Positions 1-11,872 are shown, counted from the first letter of the stretch. The stretch is 64,000 nt of DNA from Charina bottae (GCA_023362775.1 JALMGJ010000020.1:3162001-3226000), one strand, 5' to 3'. The notes: generated by a model from the letters alone, not told the origin. Numbers and translations: made by a program.

Positions 1-59
1 TTTCGCTTAAAAACACTGAGAGGAAGTGTTGCCCACTGTTACGGGCAAATTATGCCACT

Positions 60-460
60 GCATAACAGATCTTACCAACAGGAAACTCCTCATAATATTT
101 AGACTTCATCTCCTTTCTTTTAAGTTCATTCTGATGACCTTTGTGCTGACCTCAGTGTCAACAGAGAAGAGCTCCGCCCCCTCTTGCACGTTATAACTTT
201 TTAGATATATGTAGCTCTCATAGCTCCCCCTCAGTCTCGTTTTTTGCAAGCTACTGTAAACAGGCCTAGAGTTTGGTTTCCAGATACCTTATCATCCATG
301 TGGCTCTCCTCTGAATCTATTCTACTGTACTTGTACCTTGTTTCTCTTCAAGTGTCCTACCCGGAGTTGGATACACTGGTCGAAGTGCACTCCAACTAAT
401 GCAGAATACAATGGAACTATTACTGTACCTTCTGTAATCTGGATGCAATGACTGGATGGT
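60..460 (-). mobile_element. CR1/L3-like LINE, antisense 3' fragment
   Basis: The plus strand reads like the antisense of the 3' part of CR1/L3-type LINEs. A stretch about failing sensitivity to drift is recognisable: 'gttggatacactggtcgaag' followed by 'gcagaatacaatggaactat', a pattern shared with the fragments at 12.6 kb and 49.5 kb. No open frame survives. The limits are approximate because the copy fades into AT-rich DNA on both sides. The assignment rests on sequence recognition, not on an alignment. Confidence 0.5.
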
Positions 461-2216
461 CATTTAAGATGCTCCATCACGTGGGTTCTTCATATAAAGT
501 TAGTGATCCGCTAGGCATCCTTGATGCTTACCAGGTTTCCTGCCCACTTAACTTAAATAAAAGAATGTAAAGGAAAATCCTAAAAGTAGTTGAGAAACTG
601 GTATGTTGCTAAGCAAAGTACCAGCCTTCAGTATAATCTAACCCTCTGAAACCCCCAACAAAATATTAGTGGCTGCAACCTAGGTTTTTTAATTTTTTGT
701 TTATAAGTATATCTGCTTCCACCCAACCCGTGCCCCAAAGAGAAAGGTACTCTGCAATAGAGCATTCAGAGGTGGAGTGTCAGGAAGGGAGTGAAGGCTG
801 GAAGCAATAGTTGGGAACAAGCTCATCAACTTGTGATAAATGATGCCAGCCATTTTATGACCAGGCAAGCCCTCCATGGCATCCTTTTAGTGAGAGACCT
901 CATAAGAGGCTCTCAAAATTTCAGATGTGTCCAGCAGCCCAAAAAGTTCAGGCATGACTAGGCAACATGCTGAAAGATCTGTTTCTTTCTCCAAGTTGCT
1001 AGGAGACAATAGCAAATGTAAGAACATTGATGATTACATCATGAAAATGACAGAGGAGAGAAAATTAAATCCCATTCCACACCATAACTTGATTTAGCTT
1101 GGTATTCCATTCCAACATGCACACAGATCACAGATTTAATCTGAATTTAAGAGACCAGAATGCTGAATAAATAAAAAATAGAAGGAGAGAAGTAGGTCTA
1201 AATTCTGATTTGTTTTTGTGTGTTTAGATTTGAGTTTAAATAATTAAGAATTTCAGACTATGATTTAGCATTATGTTTTCCTTATCTTTCTTTTGTCAAT
1301 CATAAAGAATACATCTAAATATTCAAATCCCTAATTAAATATTTAAATCTAAATATTTAAATCTTTAATTTTTGCTTCTCTGCATGAAATGTGTGAATAT
1401 CACAAGTGATACCATCCTATTCAACTATATTCATTCTGTCATGTTTTTGTCTAAAATTGACTTTTCATGGCTTCCCTCAAGCTCTCTGTTATCCAGTAAC
1501 ACAAAAACTATTTTAAAATGCTTGCTCTGTAAATCCTTTACACTGTCTGTAAGACAGAAATAACTGTTTTGGGTCTCTTCTTTCTTTTTCAGATGTATGT
1601 TGTGTGTCAGACACAGCAGGGTGGGAGCCAGACTTGGATGTGTCCAAGGCAAAGAAAAGGAAGAATTATGCAGGAAAATCAGACACCACTGCTAATAAAA
1701 AAAATAAGACTGTAAGCCAGATGCTTAAAATACATAATCCAACTCTGTAAGCCAGACAAGTAACAAGCATGCCTTCTGGGCTGCAATGTTTTTAAGGAAC
1801 CACATCCAGGATCTGGGACTACAACATTTGGCAACTTTGCTCTTCTTATGATGTCACCCTTCTTGCTTCCAGAAGGAACTTTTTGTAATAGAAGACCCCA
1901 TCTACAGTCTTAAAAAGTGCTATCAAAATATTGATCCAGTTTAGTGAGAACAAGTTACTGTTTACTAGTTTCTGGAGATTTCTCCTTAGAGTACCCTGTT
2001 TTCCATCAAAAGTCAAAGCAAGTAGAGGAGAGAAAATTATTTCTTGTTATCAGCTTGGGACTGATAGTAAGCAGTATGCTGTTGCTGGAAACAACAACCT
2101 TTTCCTTTAAAGTAGCAAAGAGAGATCACAATGAAACAAAACAGAATATGGCTTCTATTTGTGTTTGGATAGTGTCACCTGAGAAAGTGGATGTGTTGGT
2201 TTTTATGAATGAATGA
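461..2216. other. No gene recognised; AT-rich DNA
   Basis: This stretch holds only short open frames (90 codons at most) with no recognisable domain. There is no splice-flanked exon, no tRNA-like hairpin and no repeat that I can name. Confidence 0.6.
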
Positions 2217-2236
2217 AGGCAGGCAGGCAGGCAGGC
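2217..2236. repeat. (GGCA)n microsatellite
   Basis: About five consecutive units of ggca/aggc, in otherwise unremarkable sequence just before a set of inverted repeats. Confidence 0.85.
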
Positions 2237-2299
2237 GTGCCTGACCTGCTTTTTGTAAGATGGAGGTAATACACCACAACTGTCTGTAGTGATATTGAT

Positions 2300-2391
2300 A
2301 GATTTTACATATATAGAACTTAAATACATATATATTTCATTTTCATATATGTAAAATCTTCTATCAATTAGATTTTACATATATGAAAATG

Positions 2392-2422
<31 letters not shown>

Positions 2423-2439
2423 CTATATATGTAAAATCT
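2300..2439. repeat. Nested inverted repeats with (AT)n
   Basis: Four copies of the motif 'catatatgtaaaatct' alternate in orientation. The outer arms are about 2300-2319 and 2420-2439. The inner arms are about 2337-2359 and 2370-2392, and an (AT)n run lies at 2390-2419. The whole could fold into a double hairpin. This is either a palindromic MITE or an unstable local duplication. No transposase or clear target duplication is seen. Confidence 0.75.
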
Positions 2440-2459
2440 TCTATCAGTATAAACAGCAT

Positions 2460-4339
2460 AACTGCCTCCCTTTAGTTGCTAAACTAATTACTCAGTATTT
2501 TCCTCCAGTTTTGTCTCCAAACACCATTTCCAATAAATCTCTTTGCTGTTTTGCTTTGGAATAGAGCTTGATGCCTTAAGCAAACTTGCCCATTTGTGTT
2601 CTTGAGCCCAAGCAAACAAGGAATTATTTAGAAGAATTCTGAGAATAGGTTTGGAATGGAGCAAATAACCTTTCAGAGCACAACCCAGACAAGTTTGCCC
2701 TGATCGTAGAGAACACATTTCAGTGGATAGCTGGTTAGTACTAAACTTTCTGGAATAAATAGATTGCAGTGTAAGTTATTGTATGAAAAATAATATATCC
2801 CAGTGATTCTCGATTCCATTTTGATCTTAGGATGCTTTTACATTTAAAATATTGAAGTTACTTAAGCTACCACACAACCTACCTCGTCCTGCTCCAGGAG
2901 CTACTGCAAGTGAGAAAGACTTATACCCACTTATAAACAAGCTATTATCTAGCCAAGTTTCTTGAAAGCCAAGTCAGATTCAGCAACATAATTTATGAAA
3001 GCGGAGTCTTTGGATTTAGCATTCCAGCCTGTGATATTCCATGAAAGAATTGTTAGGATTTTAGAGGAATCTAAATGTCAATCTGAATTCCCAGTAGTGG
3101 CCATTATAAACGGCAGATCCTCAAGAATGGTGGGGACATAAGTTGGTTCATACTGTTTGGTATTAAGATCAGCTCTCGGAGAATGGGTGTATTTTGGAGA
3201 TCACTCTCAATGGTCCTTCCTTACCAAAAATTGAGAGGACCTTGCTTAATTACGATGGCCCTAATGATTTAAATATGCATGAGAGTCCATAACTATTTGT
3301 GTATGGTGTGTGTATGGCTGTATGTGTAACAGAAAGAGAGAATTATGGAAAATGTTGAAAGGTATAGTGTGCACTGGCTTTCTGCACCTATTAGCCATCA
3401 GGGGCAATAGCTGAGGGAATAATTAGCAGAGAGAGACTATACTTTTATCTCCTTTCCTTTCTAGGAACACTTATTGTGCAATCTTACCTTCTAAATAACT
3501 TATATTTTCTTTCTTGCAAGCGCTAGCCTTCAACATTTTTTTTTCTATAATTTGCCAATTGCCATGGTTTCTGAGGAGTGAACTTCACATCAAAAAAGCT
3601 TCTGAACTCCACACAATTCTACATTTTCCTTTTTCACTTCATACAGTTAAATTGGAATCAATTTCTATGTAAACCAGGTAAAAGTCATTAGTTACTGTTT
3701 TAAAAATTATAAGCTTATGTATTTGCTTTATTTGCTATGAATATTCCCGTTCAATATTTGCCAACACTGCAGAGTCCAAGCTGATTGGCCTGGTTGTCTA
3801 TCACTGGCATCATTTTATGACTTTGAAGAAATCTTTGGCACTGCATACGTTCTATGCAGAAATATTTCTTGAAGTTTCTGCAAAACATAGGGGTAACAAT
3901 TAGACAAATGGAATTATTCGTTCTTCTGCCACAGCAGAACTAGTTTAGCAGTCCAAAGAAATTCCTAAGTGTGAATAAACCTTATTAGGCTCAGTTAGAA
4001 GAGTCAGTTATATCACTGAACTATAAAGAATTTAGTTTGTGAAAATACCTGAAGCCTCTCTTCATGATAAAAGAAAATTTCAAATCAGCACTGTTACTTT
4101 TAAAATTCATTATGTAACTTTTGGTGCTTTAGAACAGCTTCATCTTTAAAATATTGTCAATCTATATTTGTCTGAACACATACATTTTTAATGTGAGTTT
4201 TTCTCCACAACTCTTTTGTCTTAATTCTACCTTAAATAACTATTACAGATGTTCATTGCAAAGAATTAGAAAAGAATATGGGACTTTCTATAAATTTGTG
4301 TTGGGCTTGTTGGAGAAAGAAAAGGCACTGCGGCTCTAG
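2460..4339. other. No gene recognised; AT-rich DNA
   Basis: Only short open frames are present, none with a recognisable motif. The part near 3740-3900 faintly resembles decayed LINE sequence, but not enough to name. Confidence 0.55.
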
Positions 4340-4862
4340 GAACTCTTAATAAAATGGATTACCTTGATCCTTTTCAGTCTGGTTTTAGACCTGGATTTGG
4401 AATAGAGATTATCTATACTGGAAGAGAAACAAAGGGAGTGTGACCTTTATGATATTCCCATATCTTTATGTAACTGTTGATACCTATAGTATCTTGAATT
4501 GCTGGAGGTTGGAAATGATGCATTGCTCCTTTCTCTCTCAGAGCTAGCAGAAAATGATACTGTGGCTTGTGTTGCATCGGTTGCAGTACTGGTTGTCAGT
4601 TGCTAATTCAAGGTGCTGAGAATAGTGTATAAAATCTTATCTGTCTTAGGACCAGTCTACCCACAGGACCATTTACTTCTGTAAAATCCACCTCACAATC
4701 TTAGTCCATCAATTGGGCAATTGCTGAATGTTCTGTCACAGAAAGTTCTTACCAATTTGCTAAAATTCTGATTAACCGCCCAGAGTCCCCTGTGGGGGAG
4801 ATGGCGCGGTGATAAAAGTCTAATAAATAAATAAATAAAAAGTCTAATAAATAAATAAATAA
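4340..4862 (+). mobile_element. L2-like LINE, degraded internally deleted copy
   Basis: Near 4357-4405 the plus strand encodes 'DYLDPFQSGFRPGFG', the conserved RT segment also present in the L2 copy at 9.5 kb. Most of the RT is then missing. The 3' end is typical of this family: 'ccgcccagagtcccc', a short spacer, 'gggggagatgg', then (AATA)n. The last block 'agtctaataaataaataaat' is itself duplicated. The copy is dead and truncated. Confidence 0.75.
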
Positions 4863-5062
4863 CCGATCTTTCAGAACATATAAATGTGTTTGTGTGTGTG
4901 TGTATTCTAGGCAATGCATTTGAACTAACTTTTCAGAACCATACTAAAGAACTTTTTTAAAAAGCTAACCAATGACGTAAATGAAGTTTCAGAAATTGCA
5001 GCCACCACTAGAATTTAAGGAGCTATAAGGTCACGAAATTACCAGAAAGCAAGGCTCTAGTC

Positions 5063-5116
5063 CAGGGTTTCTCAACCAGGGTTCCAGGGAACCCTAGGGT
5101 TCCGCAAGAGGGAGAT
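5063..5116 (+). mobile_element. hAT-type MITE end (fragment)
   Basis: The segment begins 'cagggtttctcaaccagggt' and continues with a 'ccctagggttc...gcaagagg' block that also occurs in the complete copy at 17716-18024. The eight bases before it are ctctagtc. The other terminus is not recognisable, so the copy is truncated. Confidence 0.6.
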
Positions 5117-5119
5117 CAC

Positions 5120-6455
5120 AAAACGTAGCTAATGGAACTGCTGAAGTTTGCTTGAAATCAACTGAAATGCTGTAACCCAAACAGAGAGACAGGAATACTC
5201 CAGGAATCAAAACAGATAAAAGTATACTTGGGAAGTAGAGTGGCCCTGAAGTCACTCTGAAGGTGAGTGGGGGATTAATAGAGGGTGATGTCTGTTTCAG
5301 CCCCAGAGAATCAATTGCTGGCAGTGGGGCAGCGTGGAGAAGCCCTGCGGTTCTCCTTGACATCTTTTCTTTTTTCACTGAGCAAGAGATTTGTGTGTAT
5401 CTTGCACTAGGTGGAGAGAATTGGGAACTTAACAGCTTAATTTGTATTTTCAAATCTTGATGGAGTTAATTTTCTTCTCTTCTCATCAAGCTTTGAGAGA
5501 CCCTTCCTGGCTACAGTCTCTATGAAACAAAATCCAATCTTCAGGCCTGGAAGCATGATCTGTCACACTCCTAGGAATGCAGCTTGATATAAATAGGGCT
5601 TGCCTACTTGTCTTTTCCAAAGTCCCCTTTTTTTTCTGGCAATTGACCATTTCAGAGAAATGGAAAACCTTGTAGCTATTACATGAAAAAAAAACTTAGG
5701 TTGGCCTGATATAAATATTACCTTGGTGGATTTGTGATTTTTTATAAGCATATAGACATGCATAGGATTGCTGCTGGTTTCTAACATGAGCTGAGATTGA
5801 AGTGGGAAGTATATACAAATCAAAATTGTTTTTTTTTAATTTTGTTCTCTAACTGTGTTTACATAAGGGCAGAGCTGCAGCTCAAAATGGATCTCTCCCT
5901 AACACCATTGCTTATGGCTCTGCTTTTAAAAGCACTTTTTTTTTCTTTGAAACCCTACATCTAATTCTAAGAACGCCTTTAACAAGAGATAAACAGCAGG
6001 ATCAATAACCCCTGGCTCAGCTGTGTAGCTAAGCGTGATGTGTTCTCTTCTCCCTCCGATTACATCCAACTGCAGTTTGCTAAACAGCTAACCTTGCAGC
6101 TCTCCCGTGCACTTCTAACTTCTGGGTACAGCTCCACCTCTTCCATTCTTGCTCCTGGAAGGAGGCTGAAGTGCTCTTCATCTGCGTTGGAGTCAGCAGA
6201 GAGCTACATTGCTATGAAAGTGGCTGCCCCCTTTGCCAGTTGCTATCTTGCCTCTTTCCCCAGGCACCAAGTCACCTGGCCTCTCTCCAAAGGTAATGGG
6301 TGCCAAAGCCTAACAGATTTTACCCATCTTGAGGCTGCCCTTGGATGTGCTGGGGGAAAAAAAAGCAAAAATGCTGTATAACACCACCAAGGATGGCTAA
6401 GTCTGTCTCAGTCATAAGCTGGGCAGAGATGAAGGCAATGTTACAGTACAAGGAC
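5120..6455. other. No gene recognised
   Basis: Open frames of 119 codons (minus, 5094-5453) and 113 codons (plus, 6040-6381) occur here. Neither has a recognisable domain, biased codon use or splice context, so I treat them as chance frames. No repeat family is named with confidence. Confidence 0.5.
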
Positions 6456-6459
6456 ACAG

Positions 6460-6905
6460 CGGGGGAAAAAATGTCAGGGCATGTTTGTGCCATAGGTAGG
6501 GCAAATAGAGAGAATGGATCTTGCTGCTCAATAATCAGTGGGTGTTTATTGTGCAGTCACTTGGCTCCGAGTTAACAGTCTCTCTTCCTCCTCCTCGGCT
6601 CTTCTTCTACCTCAGTCAGAGTCCTGGTTGCTCTCCCCGCTCTCTCAGCTGGCTCCCTCCGGCTGAGCCAGCTCTCCGAGCTCTGAACTCGGGCGGACAA
6701 AGGGAGAGCCCGGTTCGAAACAGAATGGCCCCGGGAAACGTGCCCAAAGGCTGGTGGGAACACGACACGCCTACCCCAGCCTCAAGCGGCCGACAGAGGC
6801 TGGGCTGATCCCACTCCTGGCGGTCACCTGACTGCAGCACCCAATCACAAGGCTGGCGAAGCGCCTCTAATTGTTGCCTGCTCAAACTCTGGAACTGTGC
6901 ATGGC
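6460..6905 (-). mobile_element. Possible solo LTR (GC-rich)
   Basis: On the minus strand this GC-rich block runs into 'gcacaataaacacccactga', which looks like an LTR polyadenylation signal with a short R/U5 after it. The upstream GC-rich part would be U3. I could not find TG...CA termini with a matching target duplication, so the limits and the LTR nature are tentative. A CpG-rich host promoter is the main alternative. Confidence 0.35.
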
Positions 6906-8050
6906 AGCTTTAAGGTGCCTCCAGTGCGGGTATGGGGTGGGGCACGTGGAGAAGGCTCTGACTCTCATACAGTGTAGGAGCAGGGGACCCATCCTGGTTG
7001 CCTTCTGTTCACTGGGTTGGGGTCAGTGCAGCGTCAGCAGTGGCCCCTTCACTGATTTTCATTGTATACTAAATCTGGAACTCCAATTCCAAATGGAGAA
7101 GGGAGGTTGATGGAGAGACAGTTTAATTACTTTCATTTTAATTAATGTTTTAATTTTAATTCATTTTACAGTTATTTCTCACCAACTGAGCTAATAAAAC
7201 AATAGGTGTTTTATTACTTACTGTGGAATGTAAATGTGCAACTAAATATGCATAGGAGAAGATGTGTCTGTATTAGGCCTGTGCAAATAATTTGAGGAAC
7301 CTCTGAAGTCACTCCTCAAAGATGCAGCTGCTTGAAAGTCTTGTGAATTCATTTCCACCCGGACGGCTGCCAGAGTAAAATAGCAGACTTGCTGTACAGC
7401 ATTAGTGTACATATATGACATTTTCTCTCTGCGTGCAGCAGAGAATGAGATTTTAAAGAACCGTTTACTGATCCCTCCCTCCCTCCCTTCTCCTTCCATT
7501 GGTCTGCTGGCTTTTACCCTGTTCCTCCACAGGAAATATCAAATAATAGAAAGGTAACAAAAAACCAAGCGTCTGTTTCCAATTACTGTGTATGATTTAG
7601 GACATAAAGAATGCTATACTGAGTAATATCTTGGTTATTCAACATATATAACTGGAAACAGATCTGAGTGAATTTTTTTTCCTGATGGGCGAAAAAGAGA
7701 GAAAATAATAATCCTACCCAGCTAGGAGAACTACAGAAATAGTCAACTGTCTGAAGTATTCCTGCACCCAGAATAAAATTGCAGAGTAATTTTTCCACCT
7801 AATTCTGTATTGAAAAAGAATGAGGAAGCCAATGGAAAAAATGTCAACCAGTATTACATGGCAGAAAATTTTCAAGACCACAGAACACTAAACAAAATGT
7901 TTGTTTGTTTGTTTTAATAAGGAACCCCTAAGGCTACCTCTTTCCCTTTCTCTTTTTCAGGGGTATTGCTGGGCCTTCAGTTGAAGGAGGTGATACTTGG
8001 ATTATTATTATTAGATTTTATTATTAGATTTTTATCCCACCTTTTATTTA
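6906..8050. other. No gene recognised
   Basis: AT-rich sequence with short homopolymer runs. Around 8008-8050 there is a scrap resembling the 'tttatcccacctttattta' tail of the SINEs or LINEs in this window. Nothing else is supported. Confidence 0.5.
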
Positions 8051-8051
8051 T

Positions 8052-8161
8052 ATACTGTATGTATGTATGTGTGTGTGTGTGTATGTGTGTGTGTGTGTAT
8101 GTATGTATGTGTGTGTATGTATATGTGTGTGTATGTGTGTGTATATATATATATATATATA
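8052..8161. repeat. (GT)n/(GTAT)n/(AT)n microsatellite
   Basis: A compound pyrimidine-purine alternating tract: gtatgtatgtgtgtgt units followed by (AT)n. The spurious CVCVC-rich open frame across it is an artefact of the repeat. Confidence 0.9.
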
Positions 8162-8280
8162 TAGGCAGCGAACTGATGACAGTAGATAAGAAAGCCTTTA
8201 CGTATATGTGAACAATTAGTCCTTTTCTGAAACAGAAGACATCAAAGAAGGAGATTTAGACTCTCTGTACCCAAGCTTGC

Positions 8281-8283
8281 AAT

Positions 8284-8322
<39 letters not shown>

Positions 8323-10985
8323 TTGGATTTATCACCGCCCAACTCCCCCGAGGGGGACTCTGGGCGGTTTACAACAAAATTAAAACATTAATATACATTT
8401 ATAAATAAAACAAAATACATAGTAAATAATAATTTAAAATATAATGAGTAAAATGGGATCCAAAGGCAGAGTATTCTTAAGTTTATAAGAAGAGCCCCTC
8501 AGAGCAAATCTAAGGTGCAAGCCACTTCCAAGTATCTCCAATCTCCTTCTGACCCCAAGCATACTGACAAAAGCAGGTTTTGAGTCTTTTTCGGAAGTCC
8601 AGGAGTGAGGGGGACTGTCTGATCTCCGGGGGCAGAATATTCCAAAGGGCAGGGGCAACAGCAGAGAAAGCACGCTTCCGAGACCCCGCTAGGTGGAACT
8701 CCTTAACCGATGGGGTCCGTAGCATGCCCTCTGTGCATGCCCGGGTGGGACGGGATGAAGTGATGGGGATGAGACGATCCCTTAGGTATCCTGGTCCCAT
8801 GCCATGTAGGGCTTTAAAGGTGATAACCAACACCTTGAATTGTACCCGGAAGGAAACTCGAACCCAGTGCAGCTCGCGCAGCAAAGGTGTTACGTGAGTC
8901 CTCCTTGGGATACCCAAAATTGTCCGCGCGGCTGCATTCTGGATCAGTTGTAGCTTCCAAATATTCTTCAAGGGTAGCCCCATGTAGAGCGCATTACAGT
9001 AGTCTATGTGGGAGATAACCAGGGCATGAGTGACTGTTCGAAGGGCCCCTTGTTCCAGGAAAGGGCGTAACTGACGCACAACCCGAAGCTGTGCAAAACC
9101 TCTCCTGGCCACGACTGCCACCTGCTCTTCAAGCAGGAGTCGTGAGTCCAGGAGGACTCCCAAGTTACGCACCGGGTCTGTCTGGGGTAGTGCAACCCCA
9201 TCCAGAATTAAAGATGATAATTTCCCAGAAGTCGAGGAGCCATTAATCCACAGCCACTCCGTCTTACTAGGGTTCAGCTGAAGCCTGTTTTTCCCCATCC
9301 AGGCCCCTACAGCCCCCAGGCACTTGGACAGGACGGTCACTGCATCACTTACTTCACCTGGGATGGAGATATAGAACTGGGTATCATCGGCATATTGATG
9401 ATACCTCACCCCATGGTGTCGGATGATCTCTCCCAGCGGTTTCATGTAGATGTTAAAAAGGAACGGAGAGAGTATGGATGGACTGCCTCCATCTCGCTCC
9501 CGCCAGAGATCCATAAGCGCGACCAATGCAGTTTCCGTCCCGTAACCCGGCCTGAAACCTGACTGAAAGGGGTCCAGATAATCCGTTTCATCCAGAATTC
9601 TCTGGAGCTGCAACGCCACCACCTTCTCAACCACCTTTCCCAAAAAGGGAAGGTGGGAGACTGGACGAAAATTATCCAGTATAGAAGGGTCCAGCGACGG
9701 CTTCTTGAGAAGGGGGCGAACCAGCGCCTCCTTAAAAGCCGCCGGGAACACCCCCTCTCCCAAGGATGCATTCACCATTGTCTGGACACAACTACAAGTC
9801 ACCTCCCGAGCTGCTTTCACCAGCCAGGAGGGGCATGGATCTAATTGACAGGTGGTGGCATTTACAGTCCGGAGAACTCTGTCCACTTCCTCAGGTCCAA
9901 CAGGATCAAACTGTTCCCAGATAACAAAGTAAGAACATTCCCTGGGTATCTCTTCAGACTCTGACTCACGCTCGGAATCCAACTTAGAGCGAATCCGAGC
10001 GATTTTATCCTGCAGATGCTTCGAAAACTCCTCAGCATGGCCCTGTAGATGGATTTCCGACTCCCCTTTCCCCAAAAGGGATCCGGTAATCTTAAACAGG
10101 GCCGTCGGGCGGCATTCTGTGGATGCAATAAGAGCAGAGAAATATTTACGTTTCGCCGCTCTTACCGCCACATGGTAGGCCTTAATAGCGGCTCTAGATT
10201 GTGTTCGGTCGGATTCAGTCTTTGTTTTCCTCCAGCGGCGCTCTAGGCGTCTCTTAATCCTCTTCAAAACCCTCAACTCCTCTGTAAACCAGGGGGAGTG
10301 TCGGGTTCGATTGGATAAGAGAGGCCGCATAGATGCGATCCTGTCCAAGGCCCCAGCCGCCTCTCTATTCCAGGCAGCAGCCAGAGCCTCTACTGGACCG
10401 TGCAGCAGATCTTCCGGTATAACCCCCAGCTCCCTCTGGAATCCTAACGGGTCCATCAGTCGCCGGGGGCGGACCAATCGAATGGGTCCAGCCTCCCTGC
10501 GGAGGGGGGTAGCATAGGAGAATCTCAAGGTCACCAGGGCGTGATCTGACCATGAGAAAGGAGAAAGATGTAATTCTCCCCTCAGGTCACATTGCCACTG
10601 CTCTGACAAGAAAACTAGATCCGGGGTGAGGCCACTGTCTCGAGTTGGGTCCTGGATGATCTGGAACAGGCCCATGGTCGCCATGGTGGTCATGAACTCC
10701 CGTGCCCCTTCTGAGGTTCGTCCCAGGAAAGGTAAGTTGAAGTCTCCCAGAACCATAAGCCTAGGGAGCTCAACTGCCAACCCCGAGACGGCCTCTAGCA
10801 GCTCAGGCAGGGAGGTTGCTACGCAGCAGGGAGGCTGGTACAGTAGCAACACTCCCAACAATTTATGGGCAGGGAAGAAGATAAAGGGTGAGCTATGGAA
10901 TTTGGGAGTAAAGTTGACAATGTGTATTCCAGATAAAGAGGTTCCTAACTGGACGGTAGTAACCTTTAGCTCATTTACATTTTAA
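8281..10985 (-). mobile_element. L2-like LINE, 5'-truncated
   Basis: A minus-strand non-LTR retrotransposon whose 3' end lies at the left. The tail is (AAAT)n next to the hairpin-like motif 'ccgcccagagtccccctcgg' read on the minus strand. The coding part holds an apurinic-type endonuclease and a reverse transcriptase. Coding similarity continues past the first ATG of the open frame to about 10980, so the 5' end is truncated. The RT motifs ('DPFQSGFRPGYGTETAL', 'YADD') fit the L2 group of the CR1/Jockey assemblage. I saw no target duplication. Confidence 0.85.
8510..10861 (-). pseudogene. L2-like ORF2 with in-frame RT deletion
   Basis: An open frame of 783 codons. The endonuclease part shows GDFN at residues 39-42, DLVFLS at 81-86 and SDHALV at 105-110. 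The RT part shows 'NFRPVSHLPFLGKVVEKVV' at about 397-415, DPFQSGFRPG at 430-439 and YADD at 490-493. Between about residues 455 and 466 the text jumps from the 'ALMDLWRERDGGS' block directly into 'LSPFLFNIYMKPLGE'. The segment that normally carries motif A (first catalytic Asp) and motif B0 is absent, apparently by an in-frame deletion near base 9475. The product would lack polymerase activity even though no stop codon interrupts it. The N-terminus is missing too, so the ATG chosen is only the first in the truncated frame. Confidence 0.85.
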
Positions 10986-11039
10986 TTTTTACACCCCTAG
11001 GCGGATATTTTTAGAAAACACAGTACACGTTAAGATTAT

Positions 11040-11310
11040 TAAGGGATAGTATGTTATATGCAGCACTTTCTACGCAGACCCAAGAACAGTAATCAATTAG
11101 AAGCTTTTATGGCTAGATGGCATTTGTGATAACAACTTTAGTGGTGTATAAAAGTTAATTGCTTGGGTTGCTCGAGGCTTTTCCCCCTGCTTTGTAGGGG
11201 AGGCCCTCATTTGCTTGTAGATCTACAAATAAATGAGATTTTGGTTGAATTCTCCAATCCTGCGTGATTATTGGGCTAAGTCGTGCCGGATTCAACGAAC
11301 CTCCCTGCTT
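11040..11310 (+). mobile_element. Possible LTR remnant
   Basis: The plus strand has a TATA-like 'gtgtataaaag' near 11142 and, about 80 bases later, an AATAAA signal in 'ctacaaataaatgag' near 11225. A U5-like tail ends 'cggattcaacg'. This order (TATA box, polyadenylation signal, U5) is that of an LTR. I found no target duplication, and the block abuts a SINE on its right. It may instead be part of an unrelated repeat. Confidence 0.4.
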
Positions 11311-11314
11311 TGGG

Positions 11315-11628
11315 GACTTCAGAACATACTCAATAGTCCAGAGCTTTCCAGTCTGGTGTGTCGCTACACAACCCGGAAGTGCTGATCATAATCAGCGCTT
11401 CCGGGTTTTCCCGCGGCGACACACCAACGCCGGTTGGTGTGTCGCCGCGGGAAAAACTTTGGAAAGCCCTGCAATAGTCCTTCCTCCTATGTTCCCCACA
11501 ATCCTGTGAGGTGGGCTGGGCTGAGAGAGACTGACTGGCCCAAAGTCACCCAGCTGGCTTTCATGCCTAAGGCAGGCCTGGAACTCACTGTCTCCTGGGC
11601 GGGCACCTTCACCACTACACCAAACTAG
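11315..11628 (-). mobile_element. tRNA-derived SINE (type B), split by a MITE
   Basis: The minus strand carries the tRNA-related SINE common in this window. Its head lies near 11628 and its body includes 'tgggtgactttgggccagtc' and 'cctcacaggattgtgg'. The left end is interrupted by the MITE at 11339-11471. Joining the outer flanks restores the SINE phrase seen in intact copies ('aacatac...ccttcctcct'). The SINE was therefore there before the MITE. Confidence 0.8.
11339..11471 (+). mobile_element. hAT-type MITE 1, short deletion copy
   Basis: 133 bp starting 'cagagctttcca' and ending 'tttggaaagccctg'. It is flanked by a perfect 8-bp duplication caatagtc (11331-11338 and 11472-11479). Compared with the 14257 copy it lacks the first 'cgcgacacaaaagtgtgtcg' block. 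It sits inside a type B SINE. Confidence 0.9.
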
Positions 11629-11631
11629 CTA

Positions 11632-11661
11632 CACACACACATATACACACACACGTGTGTG
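11632..11661. repeat. (CA)n microsatellite
   Basis: A short imperfect (CA)n tract after the SINE head. Confidence 0.8.
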
Positions 11662-11767
11662 TGGCTTGAAGAGGGAGGGCTGGCTGCTGCTTCCAGCTGC
11701 CCACCGAAGGGGGCACCACCAAGTTGCCTTCCCTGAGGAGCCAGGAAAGGGGCCAGGGGTGTTTGTA

Positions 11768-11872
11768 GGGTGTGATCAAAAAAGTCAAGATGGCGGGAAG
11801 AGCAGTGAGATTGAAGCTGTCTGATTTTTAAGTGTGTGTCAGCTGCCATCTTGACCTTTTTGACCACATCCC
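11768..11872. repeat. Inverted repeat, MITE-like
   Basis: The left arm (11768-11794) contains 'gatcaaaaaagtcaagatgg'. The right arm (11845-11872) contains its near-perfect inverse 'ccatcttgacctttttgacc'. A spacer of about 50 bp separates them. This is consistent with a small palindromic DNA transposon, but I could not identify the target duplication. Confidence 0.7.

Noticed and set aside
6040..6381. 113-codon frame as a first exon near a GC-rich promoter
   Set aside because: The neighbouring GC-rich block reads better as a possible minus-strand LTR, and the frame lacks motifs.
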